Source: Candidatus Scalindua sediminis
GTDB lineage: Bacteria; Planctomycetota; Brocadiia; Brocadiales; Scalinduaceae
Assembly (NCBI GenBank): GCA_008636105.1
Contig: VSDH01000004.1
Coordinates: 78,122-142,121, forward strand
Reading direction: 5' to 3'
Length of the DNA: 64,000 nucleotides
The stretch's first letter is position 1, and every line of letters begins with the position of its first letter. Under the pieces are notes generated by a model, which saw only the letters and a program-made list of their open reading frames with translations, was not told where the DNA came from and made no database searches. Positions 34,832-43,490 of this stretch are shown here, in pieces. The position numbers and the translations under genes are program-made.

Positions 34832-36640
34832 ATGATTACATTATTCTATGGGACAATTAATAAATTTGAAAAGGTTATATTCAAGAATAACCTAAAAAAA
34901 ACGAATTGTACTTGGGGTTTGCTCGGAGAGGATTATAGGGCATTTGAGAAACTTCATCAATGCTTTGGATATAATAATAGAGATATAGAGATAGGCCCAC
35001 TCTTTCAAAGGATTTCAAGAACACTTAGGAATCCCGTGTTGCAATTTTTAGGAAAACTATCTAAAGGTAATCATTCTTTGGAATGGTGGTCGACCGGATT
35101 AGCTTCAAAAAGCATCTTCCAGCAGGATCTATTTCTTAGAGTTTGCTATATTAAGCTCTTGGAGGAGCTGAAAAAAAAAGAGAAAAATATTGTTTTTTAT
35201 ATTGCTGATGCAGATTTCTTTTTTTTGTTGAAAGATTTATTTGCTGGGCGATTCCATTTTGTTACTGATAGCTCTTACTTAACTTTCCATATCAAACGAT
35301 ATTTTCAGCTATTCTTACAGAAATACAAACGCTTTATAAAACTCTTTCTTAATAAACTTTTAACAGTTAGAATGTCCGATGAATCTTTCGAGATGGAGAC
35401 TCTCGTTTTTTCATGGATAGTAGGTAAATCATTTAATAAGTCTTGTGATTATAAAGATTTATGGGGGGGGAGTTTTTATGATGAATTTTCACGGTATTCA
35501 AACTGTAGAAGATTGGTTTTTCCTTCTAATAGTTTAAGGGCCTTAAGAAAGTCTTTTCTTTCCAATACATCGTTTATATACACGGCTTCTTATTGTTCGT
35601 GGAAGGAGTTCTTATTTATTTTATTCAAAAAGGTTACATTAAATAACAATTTCGAATATACATTCCAGGGTATCAACCTCAAGGCGTTGGTCGATGATGA
35701 AATAAGAAAAAGTAATGCCGGTTTAATTCATCAACATCTGATTTTTTATAAAGGCTTATGTCATATACTTAGAAAATCAACAAGATTGAAAATGGTTTTT
35801 CATCCATTTGAGGGGCAACCATGGGAAAAAATTATTAAATTGGCAATAATGGAATCAAAGAAAGACATAAAAACATTTGGTTTCCAACATAGCGCTTTTT
35901 CAGAGTTACATTTAAGTAATTTCTGTAGTATTGAGGAATATAAACTGAATACCATGCCTGATTATGTTCTTGCCAACAGCAATTATCACAGGAAAAAACT
36001 TGGCAGGGACGGTTTTCCTAAAGAAAGAATAATCACGATAGGTGACTTACGTTTTGGATATATTGCAAGTAATGAGGAAAGACTTAAACAGTCGAAGTCG
36101 AATACTTGTAAAGTAAGGACAATCTTAGTATGTTTAACAGTAAAGTCTGAAGAATCTCTAATGGCGTTATATGATTGCTGTCACGCTTTTATTAATCTCA
36201 AAAAAAAGGGTTATCAATTTAAGGTATATATTAAACCACACCCTTTAACGAACATTAAAATAGATAAGATTTATTTAATAAAGGAATTAAGTGGTTGTCT
36301 AGAGTTTTTTGACGGTGATATAGAAAGTATTTTAGAGAAGAGTGATTTATTAATTTATTTGCACGGAGCCGTAGGATGTGAAGCATTGCAGCAGGGAAAG
36401 ACTGTATTACAGAAAATGAATGATCTGACTATTGATTTAGACCCATTAAATCCTGATGAAAAGGTATCATTGCTTCATTCCTGTTTCTTTAATGAGATCG
36501 AAGGCAGAGTGGGAATGTTTTTGTCTGATGAAACAACAGAAAGGAAACCAGAAGTCAACAAGACAAAAAGTCCTTCATTCTTTGACCAGGTACAATATTG
36601 CAATTTTGAGAAGATAGCACATTTAGCAGGAATAAGATGA
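34832..36640 (+). CDS. Surface-carbohydrate biosynthesis protein, LIC13510-like (putative)
   Basis: The 602-residue protein has an N-terminal region with Leu-Gly-Lys-Leu and His-Ser-Leu-Glu-Trp-Trp-Ser-Thr-Gly-Leu-Ala-Ser-Lys, which I recall from a leptospiral O-antigen-locus family, and a C-terminal part with Ile-Lys-Pro-His-Pro-Leu and Leu-His-Gly-Ala-Val-Gly-Cys-Glu-Ala-Leu-Gln. The latter pattern matches GT-B folds of the capsule-synthesis type. Probably a glycosyltransferase. The start ATG lies 16 bases after the broken methyltransferase. Confidence 0.58.
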   Translation: MITLFYGTINKFEKVIFKNNLKKTNCTWGLLGEDYRAFEKLHQCFGYNNRDIEIGPLFQRISRTLRNPVLQFLGKLSKGNHSLEWWSTGLASKSIFQQDLFLRVCYIKLLEELKKKEKNIVFYIADADFFFLLKDLFAGRFHFVTDSSYLTFHIKRYFQLFLQKYKRFIKLFLNKLLTVRMSDESFEMETLVFSWIVGKSFNKSCDYKDLWGGSFYDEFSRYSNCRRLVFPSNSLRALRKSFLSNTSFIYTASYCSWKEFLFILFKKVTLNNNFEYTFQGINLKALVDDEIRKSNAGLIHQHLIFYKGLCHILRKSTRLKMVFHPFEGQPWEKIIKLAIMESKKDIKTFGFQHSAFSELHLSNFCSIEEYKLNTMPDYVLANSNYHRKKLGRDGFPKERIITIGDLRFGYIASNEERLKQSKSNTCKVRTILVCLTVKSEESLMALYDCCHAFINLKKKGYQFKVYIKPHPLTNIKIDKIYLIKELSGCLEFFDGDIESILEKSDLLIYLHGAVGCEALQQGKTVLQKMNDLTIDLDPLNPDEKVSLLHSCFFNEIEGRVGMFLSDETTERKPEVNKTKSPSFFDQVQYCNFEKIAHLAGIR

Positions 36641-36672
36641 AATTTCTTTACTGTTTTAACTAGATATACTGG

Positions 36673-36944
36673 ATGAAAATATTTATAGGAACAAGTTCAT
36701 TTGCGTCTTTTAGTAAGGAGGCATTAAAGATGTTGGATGGCAACGGGATTCAATACGAGCTTAATTCCTATGGTAAAACCCTTACGGAAGATCAGATATT
36801 CTGCAAAATAGAAGATATTGATGGCCTCGTAGCTGGCTTGGAACCTCTTACTAAAAGTGTATTAGGGAATGCCAAGAGGTTGAAGGTCATCTCCAGAGTC
36901 GGAATTGGCTTAGATACAATTGATCTAGATGAGGCCAAAAGGCG
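36673..36944 (+). pseudogene. D-3-phosphoglycerate dehydrogenase-like gene, N-terminal fragment
   Basis: About 90 codons resemble the N-terminal substrate domain of D-isomer 2-hydroxyacid dehydrogenases: Val-Ala-Gly-Leu-Glu-Pro-Leu-Thr and Lys-Val-Ile-Ser-Arg-Val-Gly-Ile-Gly-Leu-Asp-Thr-Ile-Asp-Leu. The NAD-binding domain is missing. The sequence passes directly into the middle of a radical-SAM gene in another frame, so this is a fusion of two broken genes. A frame continues to a TAA at 36991-36993, but its last residues are out-of-frame radical-SAM sequence. Confidence 0.75.
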
Positions 36945-37653
36945 AAAGAGCATGGTTATACTGTACTTATACTTACAAATGGGTCTTTGCTAACTGTTGA
37001 CAGATTTAAAAGACTGGAAGATATTGGGTTGGGTTCGATAAGGGTGAGCATATATGGTGATACACCAGAGTCGTATGATGCAGTACATGGGACGAAAAGC
37101 ACGGATTTATTCCGTAAAATTAAGGATAATCTGACTAAAATTTACAAGATTAAGGACCACACGAAGCTTTTAATTACCTACAATGTTGTTGATGGGTAAA
37201 ACAATTCAGCATTAAAGTCATGGATAGAATACTGGAACGACAAGGTGGTTTTGTTAGAAGTATGGACTCCACATAACTGGGGTTGATGGCAAATCTTATA
37301 GAACTATACAACAGAAGAAATCAAAAAGCTGTGGTCGTCCATGGAAGACACCTCTGCAAATACAGGTGGGTGGGACTGTGAACATGTGTTGCTTTGATTT
37401 TGATGGGAAATTACTTTTAGGTGACTTGAAAACACAAACACTTAAAGAAATATTTGAATCTTCGATGTTCAAAAAAATATTGAAACATCATGAAACCGTA
37501 GATTTTGGTGAAAGTGGATTAATTTGTGAGAATTGTGATCAAAGAAATTCAGACAAGTCTGATGTGATGATATACAATTCGAAATATGATATTAGTGAGA
37601 GAGTAAAAAAAGTTTCTACCACATATAGTGACATTAATGTTACAAATAATTGA
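36945..37653 (+). pseudogene. Radical SAM/SPASM protein, internal and C-terminal fragment
   Basis: In the frame starting with Lys-Glu-His-Gly-Tyr-Thr the text reads Leu-Thr-Asn-Gly-Ser-Leu and Ser-Ile-Arg-Val-Ser-Ile-Tyr-Gly, typical strands 3-4 of a radical-SAM barrel. The cluster motif is absent because the N-terminus is gone. A TAA at 37197-37199 and further stops interrupt it. The SPASM tail resumes in another frame near 37366 with Met-Cys-Cys-Phe-Asp-Phe-Asp-Gly and Cys-Glu-Asn-Cys-Asp. Non-functional by several independent lesions. Confidence 0.78.
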
Positions 37654-37668
37654 AATTGGGGATCGCCA

Positions 37669-39072
37669 GTGGGATTATCAAGATTAAACGTTTTATTTGT
37701 TTTTCCTAATATTGACGGAACTTATGAGGAGAGTTATGCTTTTGGCTTGGCGGCTATAGTCAGTATAACTAAAGAAAATGGTTATAATCCAAAAGTGGTA
37801 TATGTTAACACAAGGAGTGAGTATCAAGATGTTCTGAATGAAATTGCTACTTTTAAGCCTCAAGTCGTTGGTTTTTCGTCAGTTTCGTCACAGTTTAATT
37901 TTGTAAACGAATTATCTGCAATAATTAAGAAAAATGATCCTCATATCATAACTGTATGTGGTGGTGTTCATTCGACAATCAATCCTGCTTGTATTATGGA
38001 GAGCAAAGACTTAGATGGAGTATTTGTTGGGGAGGCAGACCATGCATTCATTGAATTTCTAGAAAAAGTGGAAAATAAATGTGATTATAAGGATACTGAT
38101 AATTTTGCCTACTCAGAGAATGGCAAACTTGTGGTAAATAAGCTTAAACCTCTTATTACTAATCTAGATATCTTGCCTTTTCCAGATAAAGAGTTAAGCC
38201 CTTACAAAGAGTATGTAGAACGGAGTAACTTTTCTCCTTTTTATTTTACCAGAGGATGTCCATATTTATGCTCTTATTGTAGTAATCACGCTATCGCAGA
38301 AACATATGGCCTTCAGAGGAATAGTCCTCGTTATAGAAGCCCGGCGTTGTGTGTATCTGAAATAGAGGAAGTAATAAATAAGATTCCTACAAAATTGATA
38401 TATATTGGTGATGATACTTTTGGGTTGAATAGAAAGTGGAGAAAGGAATTTTTAGCAGAATATAAAAGTAGGATCAGTATTGAATTCATATGTTTGTTGC
38501 GTGTGGATGTAGTTAGTGAAGAATTTATACAGGATCTGAAGGAGGCTGGGTGTTGTCGTATACAATTTGGTATTGAATCCGGGAATGATTATGTAAGAAA
38601 AGATATTATGCGTCGTAAAATGTCAAATAAACAGATTATCAAGGCTTTTGGTATAGTACATAGGTACGGAATAAAGACCAATGCCATAAACATAATAGGT
38701 GTTCCGGGAGAAACGGAAGAAATGATTTGGGACACAATTAAATTAAATAGAAGAATAAAACCATCTTCAAGTGGTGTTAACATTTTCTATCCATATAAAG
38801 GGACGAAACTGGGAGATAAGTGTTTTAAAGAAGGGTTGGTTAATGAGAAACTATATTATTCTTTTTCTAAGGAAAGGAGGGAAACTGTTCTAAATTATCC
38901 GAAGGAATTTAAAGAAAGACTTATTTATTATCATCAAAACTGGCAATGTCTGGTTTATCCATTGAATATGAAATATCGTTTAAAAAGATTGCTTATGATA
39001 TTACGTGTATGGGGTTTTATTAAAAATTTGAAAAGACGCACTTTAAATATAGTAAAAAAATCGCGAAGATAA
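37669..39072 (+). CDS. B12-binding-domain radical SAM protein
   Basis: The 467-residue protein has a cobalamin-binding-type domain (Val-Gly-Phe-Ser-Ser-Val near 75, Cys-Gly-Gly-Val-His-Ser near 103, Gly-Glu-Ala-Asp-His) and a radical-SAM core with Thr-Arg-Gly-Cys-Pro-Tyr-Leu-Cys-Ser-Tyr-Cys near residue 193. The canonical Asp-x-His-x2-Gly cobalamin loop is not obvious, which is common in this subgroup. The C-terminus is strongly basic. It starts with GTG at 37669. The next gene, a putative sugar O-methyltransferase, follows after 36 bases. Confidence 0.87.
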   Translation: MGLSRLNVLFVFPNIDGTYEESYAFGLAAIVSITKENGYNPKVVYVNTRSEYQDVLNEIATFKPQVVGFSSVSSQFNFVNELSAIIKKNDPHIITVCGGVHSTINPACIMESKDLDGVFVGEADHAFIEFLEKVENKCDYKDTDNFAYSENGKLVVNKLKPLITNLDILPFPDKELSPYKEYVERSNFSPFYFTRGCPYLCSYCSNHAIAETYGLQRNSPRYRSPALCVSEIEEVINKIPTKLIYIGDDTFGLNRKWRKEFLAEYKSRISIEFICLLRVDVVSEEFIQDLKEAGCCRIQFGIESGNDYVRKDIMRRKMSNKQIIKAFGIVHRYGIKTNAINIIGVPGETEEMIWDTIKLNRRIKPSSSGVNIFYPYKGTKLGDKCFKEGLVNEKLYYSFSKERRETVLNYPKEFKERLIYYHQNWQCLVYPLNMKYRLKRLLMILRVWGFIKNLKRRTLNIVKKSRR

Positions 39073-39108
39073 TACGGCTTGATATAATGGTAAAAGGGAG
39101 AGGCTTAA

Positions 39109-40113
39109 ATGAATAGGAATCTAGTTGTTAATAGAGCTGAGAGGAATTATAGTGAAATATTAAGTAAGTTATACAATAGATATTATAAGCGATTTACTCG
39201 ACATTCAGAAGTTACATCAAGTTTTTGGCGATCTGTAGGATGGCATAAAGTAGAAATGAGAAATGGTTGTTGGAGTGCACAAGGAGTTGGATTCGGGAGA
39301 TATCTTCCAGCTAATGTGCGGAGAAGGGTTCTTTTTCTTCCAATAAGACTTCAGTTGTTTTTATTGCTGAAAAGGCTTCGTTGTCCTTCTTATCTTATTG
39401 ATAAAGGACGGAGATTGGCAAATAAGGGTGAATTTCTGTTTGATTATGATTTTGTCAGACAAGTGCTTTCCCTTCATGAAATACTAAAACAGTTAGGAGT
39501 GAAGACATTGGACGATAAACATTATCCTTTATCCAGTCAAGGTATAAAGGTTGCCTGTGTAATAGGAGATGGATATGGTTATCTTTCGGCTTTATTGCGG
39601 GTCGTTGATTCCGGAATAAAAGTTATTTCCGTAAACTTGGGGCGTACTCTATTCTTTGATGTTCTCTATTCTCAAAAGTATCTTCCTATGCAAAACACGG
39701 TATTGCTGAGAAAAGAAGACAATAATAAACTTGAATTGCTTGCAAAACACAATTTAGTATTTTGTGAAGCAGAAAATTATCATATTCTAGAAGGTATGCC
39801 AATAGATCTTTTCATAAATATTGTATCTATGCAAGAGATGGATCCTCCAGTTATTGAAAAGTATTTTGATTACATAACCTCAAGCACATCCAGTTCGGTT
39901 TACTTTTATTGTTGCAATCGCCTGGAAAAAGAACTACCTGACGGTATGGTGACTCGATTTATGGAATATCCGTGGAAGGATTGCATTGTGTTGTTAGATG
40001 AACTATGTCCTTGGTGCCAAAAATGTCCGTTAACTAAGCCGCCCTTTTGGAAACCATTTGATGGGCCAATACAGCATAGATTTGTCAAGTGGAAAGCTGA
40101 TGAGAACAAATAA
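39109..40113 (+). CDS. Putative sugar O-methyltransferase (NanM-like family)
   Basis: The 334-residue protein contains Val-Ile-Gly-Asp-Gly-Tyr-Gly-Tyr-Leu-Ser near residue 151 in the position of methyltransferase motif I, then Val-Ile-Ser-Val-Asn-Leu-Gly-Arg-Thr-Leu. It later has Val-Ser-Met-Gln-Glu-Met and a Cys-rich Cys-Pro-Trp-Cys-Gln-Lys-Cys end. This matches the family annotated as putative sugar O-methyltransferases in O-antigen loci. Biochemical evidence for the family is thin, so the call is tentative. The 281 bases between its stop and the next gene's ATG at 40395 contain nothing recognised. Confidence 0.62.
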   Translation: MNRNLVVNRAERNYSEILSKLYNRYYKRFTRHSEVTSSFWRSVGWHKVEMRNGCWSAQGVGFGRYLPANVRRRVLFLPIRLQLFLLLKRLRCPSYLIDKGRRLANKGEFLFDYDFVRQVLSLHEILKQLGVKTLDDKHYPLSSQGIKVACVIGDGYGYLSALLRVVDSGIKVISVNLGRTLFFDVLYSQKYLPMQNTVLLRKEDNNKLELLAKHNLVFCEAENYHILEGMPIDLFINIVSMQEMDPPVIEKYFDYITSSTSSSVYFYCCNRLEKELPDGMVTRFMEYPWKDCIVLLDELCPWCQKCPLTKPPFWKPFDGPIQHRFVKWKADENK

Positions 40114-40394
40114 CCATTAGAAAGTGAGTGAAACACAACAAGTTACTACTAACGGCCAGATTTGTGCGTAAGAAATGAGAAAGAGGCTGGGGTTACCAAA
40201 TTAAATAATTGATTATAAGCGATTGTTTGCAATGTGAGAAGTATCTTGTCAGATTGTTATATGAGATTTAAATAGATTTCCCTAAAATGACGTTTGTTCT
40301 TTTCTGAATAAATTGCAATTGCTTAGTTCCATAAGACAAAACAAGGAGAAACTGTGAATAAGAAATATAGAAATGAGAGGAGAATATCAATAAG

Positions 40395-41119
40395 ATGAGA
40401 AATCCGTTGAAAACCTGGTTTTTTACTTTACAAAGATTTTTTTTTGTCTAAAACAATATGATCTTAATCAACTTCAGAAATTTGAAGCAGTGTTAGTTAA
40501 TAATGGCTATTCTCTAAGGCAATTTAAATCAATTTTAGATTTTGCGTGTGGTTACGGGAGGTTAACTAAGCATCTTTTTGCGCTTGTGCCAGAGGCAAGG
40601 ATTTATGGATGTGATATTCAGGGTGATCTTGTCTCTAGATGCCAACGAAATTTTCCGAAAGGGAATTTCATTAAGAATGAAGTAAAACCACCGCTGAATT
40701 TTGCTGATTCTTTTTTTGATCTGATATTCTCATATAGTGCATTCACGCATTTTAGTGAGACAAATCATGTCGCTTGGCTAAAAGAGCTTGCCCGTACGCT
40801 CAAGCCAGGAGGTGTGATGTTTCACACTACACACTACTTCTTGTCACTCAGACGAACTGCATTTTTTAGCCCAGAATCACCCAACAAGTACAGTCTTCCA
40901 GAACCCGTTGATCTTTTTGTATCGCACAAAGATACATATCACTATGCCATAAATGAACCATCTATGCCTGAATATGGTGTTACCATAATAGACAAGGAAT
41001 ATGTTATGAAGAGATGGCCGGATTATTCAGGACTAATGATTGTAGATTATGTTGAGGGAGCGATAGAATCATATCCAGAAGGTTGTCATGATATTGTCAT
41101 GATGGTGAAGAAAGGTTAG
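40395..41119 (+). pseudogene. Class I SAM methyltransferase interrupted at a T9 run
   Basis: A frame starting at ATG 40395 runs 16 codons into nine T residues (40437-40445) and then stops. The following frame carries a normal methyltransferase: Ile-Leu-Asp-Phe-Ala-Cys-Gly-Tyr-Gly-Arg-Leu (motif I), Tyr-Gly-Cys-Asp-Ile-Gln, Ser-Ala-Phe-Thr-His-Phe and Leu-Lys-Pro-Gly-Gly. One extra T would join them and give about 241 residues. Without it, translation could begin only at GTG 40490, leaving 209 residues that still contain all SAM motifs, so partial function is possible. Slippage of RNA polymerase on T9 could also restore the frame. Confidence 0.7.
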
Positions 41120-41215
41120 GAGTTCTTAATTATGGCAGACAATTTGTAAAGGAATCTTTTACAACCGTTAACGAAAATACTTTGCAATCATTTATTAGTG
41201 TAAATTAATTTAAAA

Positions 41216-42199
41216 ATGTCATTATCAAAAGATAACCAGTCTCAGAAATTGTTCGATTCTTCAGCCCCTACTGTGAGCATTATTATGAATTGCTTGAATT
41301 GTGAAAGGTATTTAAGGGAGGCTATAGATAGTGTTTTTGCTCAAACTTATGAAGATTGGGAAATTATCTTTTGGGAAGATAAAGCCTCAGAAGATAACAG
41401 CGGAAATATAGCAAAAAGCTATGGCAGCAAACTAAGATATTTTAAGGCGGATGTGTCCCTTCCTCTTTATGGTGCACGGAATCTTGCTATGCAGAAAGCT
41501 AGAGGTAAATATATTGCCATACTTGATTGTGATGATTTGTGGCTACCTACAAAGTTAGAAGAACAGATTCCACTTTTGGAAAGAGATGATGGAATGGGTT
41601 TGGTTTATAGTGATGCTTTCATGTTTAATGAAAAAGGAAAGGAAAAGCGACAATTTAGAATTAACAAACCATATAGGGGCAATATTTTTTCAGAATTATT
41701 ACTTTGTAACTTTATTAATACTCAAACCGTAGTAATCAGGAGGGAAGCATTTGATAGCATGGACCATTGGTTTGATGGACGTCTAATATTGGCAGGTGAT
41801 TATGATGCCTATCTCAGAATAAGCTACAGGTGGAAAGTTGATTATGTAGATAAACCATTAGCCAGGTATCGTGTTCATAGGAATAGTAAATCATGGAAGG
41901 ATGGCAGGAAACTCTTAACTGTTGAATTGGATTTAATAATGGAAAATCTTAAACAAATTGTTTATGAATTTGAAGATAAATACTCTGCGGAGATCAAAGC
42001 CGTGAAGAGATCAAGAGATGTTAAGTTGTCACTCTTAGATTGGGAAAAAGGAGATAAAAAGAAGGCAAGGAAAAGACTTCGCGTCTATATCCATGATGGT
42101 ATTTACTATTTGCTTTTGTATCTCTTAATGTATCTTCCTTATCACTATGCCTTCTATCCTTGCTATAGGATGTACACTAAAAACATAATGGCAGATTAG
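41216..42199 (+). CDS. Family 2 glycosyltransferase
   Basis: The 327-residue GT-A enzyme has Val-Ser-Ile-Ile-Met-Asn-Cys-Leu-Asn, Ala-Ile-Asp-Ser-Val-Phe-Ala-Gln-Thr-Tyr, the metal motif Leu-Asp-Cys-Asp-Asp near residues 101-105 and a later Gly-Asp-Tyr-Asp-Ala-Tyr acceptor-site motif. The C-terminus has a hydrophobic Leu/Tyr-rich segment (about 300-318) that may associate with the membrane. It is a likely repeat-unit transferase acting on undecaprenyl-linked glycan; sugar specificity is unknown. Confidence 0.87.
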   Translation: MSLSKDNQSQKLFDSSAPTVSIIMNCLNCERYLREAIDSVFAQTYEDWEIIFWEDKASEDNSGNIAKSYGSKLRYFKADVSLPLYGARNLAMQKARGKYIAILDCDDLWLPTKLEEQIPLLERDDGMGLVYSDAFMFNEKGKEKRQFRINKPYRGNIFSELLLCNFINTQTVVIRREAFDSMDHWFDGRLILAGDYDAYLRISYRWKVDYVDKPLARYRVHRNSKSWKDGRKLLTVELDLIMENLKQIVYEFEDKYSAEIKAVKRSRDVKLSLLDWEKGDKKKARKRLRVYIHDGIYYLLLYLLMYLPYHYAFYPCYRMYTKNIMAD

Positions 42200-42268
42200 T
42201 TCGTCCTATTACATTTCATTTACCACTTAGGTTGTTTTTCAAGCTTTAGTTCTTTAATTGGTATTAGT

Positions 42269-43189
42269 ATGGGAATATCTAAAAACAAAAAAGTTTTTAT
42301 TACAGGATGCGGTGGTATGCTAGGAAAAGCCGTGTATGAAAAATTCTCACCACATTGCAAGGTCCTTGCAACCGATATTGATCTAAATGAGCCTTGGCTT
42401 GAGTATGGCGACGTTATTGATTTTCAGGGAATATTGGAAATGGCTCGTAAGTTCAAGCCGGACTTAATAATTAATCTTGCTGCTTTAACTGATTTAGAAT
42501 ACTGTGAGAGAAACCCTGAGATAACCTGGAAAACAAATGCCCTGGGAGCTGAGAACATGGCTCTTATTTCTAAAAAACTAAATGCTACTTATATATACAT
42601 CAGTACCGCAGGAATATTTGACGGTAAACAGGAATATTATAGCGATTTTGAGCAACCCAACCCGATAAGTGTTTATGCTAAAGCTAAGTATTACGGTGAA
42701 ACTGTTGTTGAAAGAATGCTTGAAAATTATTTTATCTTTCGCGCAGGATGGATGATGGGGGGTGGGTATGAAAAGGATAAAAAGTTCATTAATAAAATAT
42801 TTAAACAAATCTTAAGTGGCAAGAAAGAGTTATTTGTTGTAAATGACAAGTTGGGTACGCCTACTTATACAGTTAATTTTGCTGAAGCCATGTTCGCAAT
42901 AGTACAAACTGAACTATTTGGGCTTTATAATATGGTTTGTGAAGGTAGCTGTTCTAGATATGATGTTGCTTTAGAGTTTATAAAATTGCTTGGACTAAAA
43001 AAAGAAATTAGTATTAAGGTTGTTGGTTCAGATTTCTATAAGAATGAATATTTTGCGCCACGTCCTGATTCTGAAAAGCTACTTAATCTCAAACTTTCTG
43101 CAAGAGGAATAAATTTTATGAAAGATTGGAAGAATTGCTTAAAGGATTATGTGGAATGTTTCAAACCATATCTTGAAAATAGTAGTTAA
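42269..43189 (+). CDS. RmlD-like NAD(P)-dependent sugar reductase
   Basis: The 306-residue SDR protein has Ile-Thr-Gly-Cys-Gly-Gly-Met-Leu-Gly (nucleotide motif) and the RmlD-type Asp-Leu-Ile-Ile-Asn-Leu-Ala-Ala-Leu-Thr-Asp, then Ser-Thr-Ala-Gly-Ile-Phe-Asp and catalytic Tyr-Ala-Lys-Ala-Lys (Tyr-x3-Lys). It resembles dTDP-4-dehydrorhamnose reductases. rmlA, rmlB and rmlC are not in the window, so the substrate may be another 4-keto sugar. No gene is seen in the 301 bases between its end and the next ATG (43190-43490). Confidence 0.83.
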   Translation: MGISKNKKVFITGCGGMLGKAVYEKFSPHCKVLATDIDLNEPWLEYGDVIDFQGILEMARKFKPDLIINLAALTDLEYCERNPEITWKTNALGAENMALISKKLNATYIYISTAGIFDGKQEYYSDFEQPNPISVYAKAKYYGETVVERMLENYFIFRAGWMMGGGYEKDKKFINKIFKQILSGKKELFVVNDKLGTPTYTVNFAEAMFAIVQTELFGLYNMVCEGSCSRYDVALEFIKLLGLKKEISIKVVGSDFYKNEYFAPRPDSEKLLNLKLSARGINFMKDWKNCLKDYVECFKPYLENSS

Positions 43190-43490
43190 ATAATTCTGCA
43201 CAAGAAAGAAATAACGGAAGATGGTGTGGAATTGATAAAATACATTCCTATGATTGTGAAATAAATTAGGATTTATAAAACATCATCAAAAGTACACGGT
43301 TCCCCGTAGTAACATACCACCTAATCACTATAGGAATAGTCTTGTCACCAATTGTTCTGGCAAAGTTACAGTGTGTTAATCGCATTTGTCAAAATGGCCT
43401 ACTTTTTACGTTGTAAAAGTTTTAAAACAATTTTAAGAAGAAGATTGTCTTGTAGCAAGGTCTGTTAATAATGGTTTGTTAGAATTGAGT

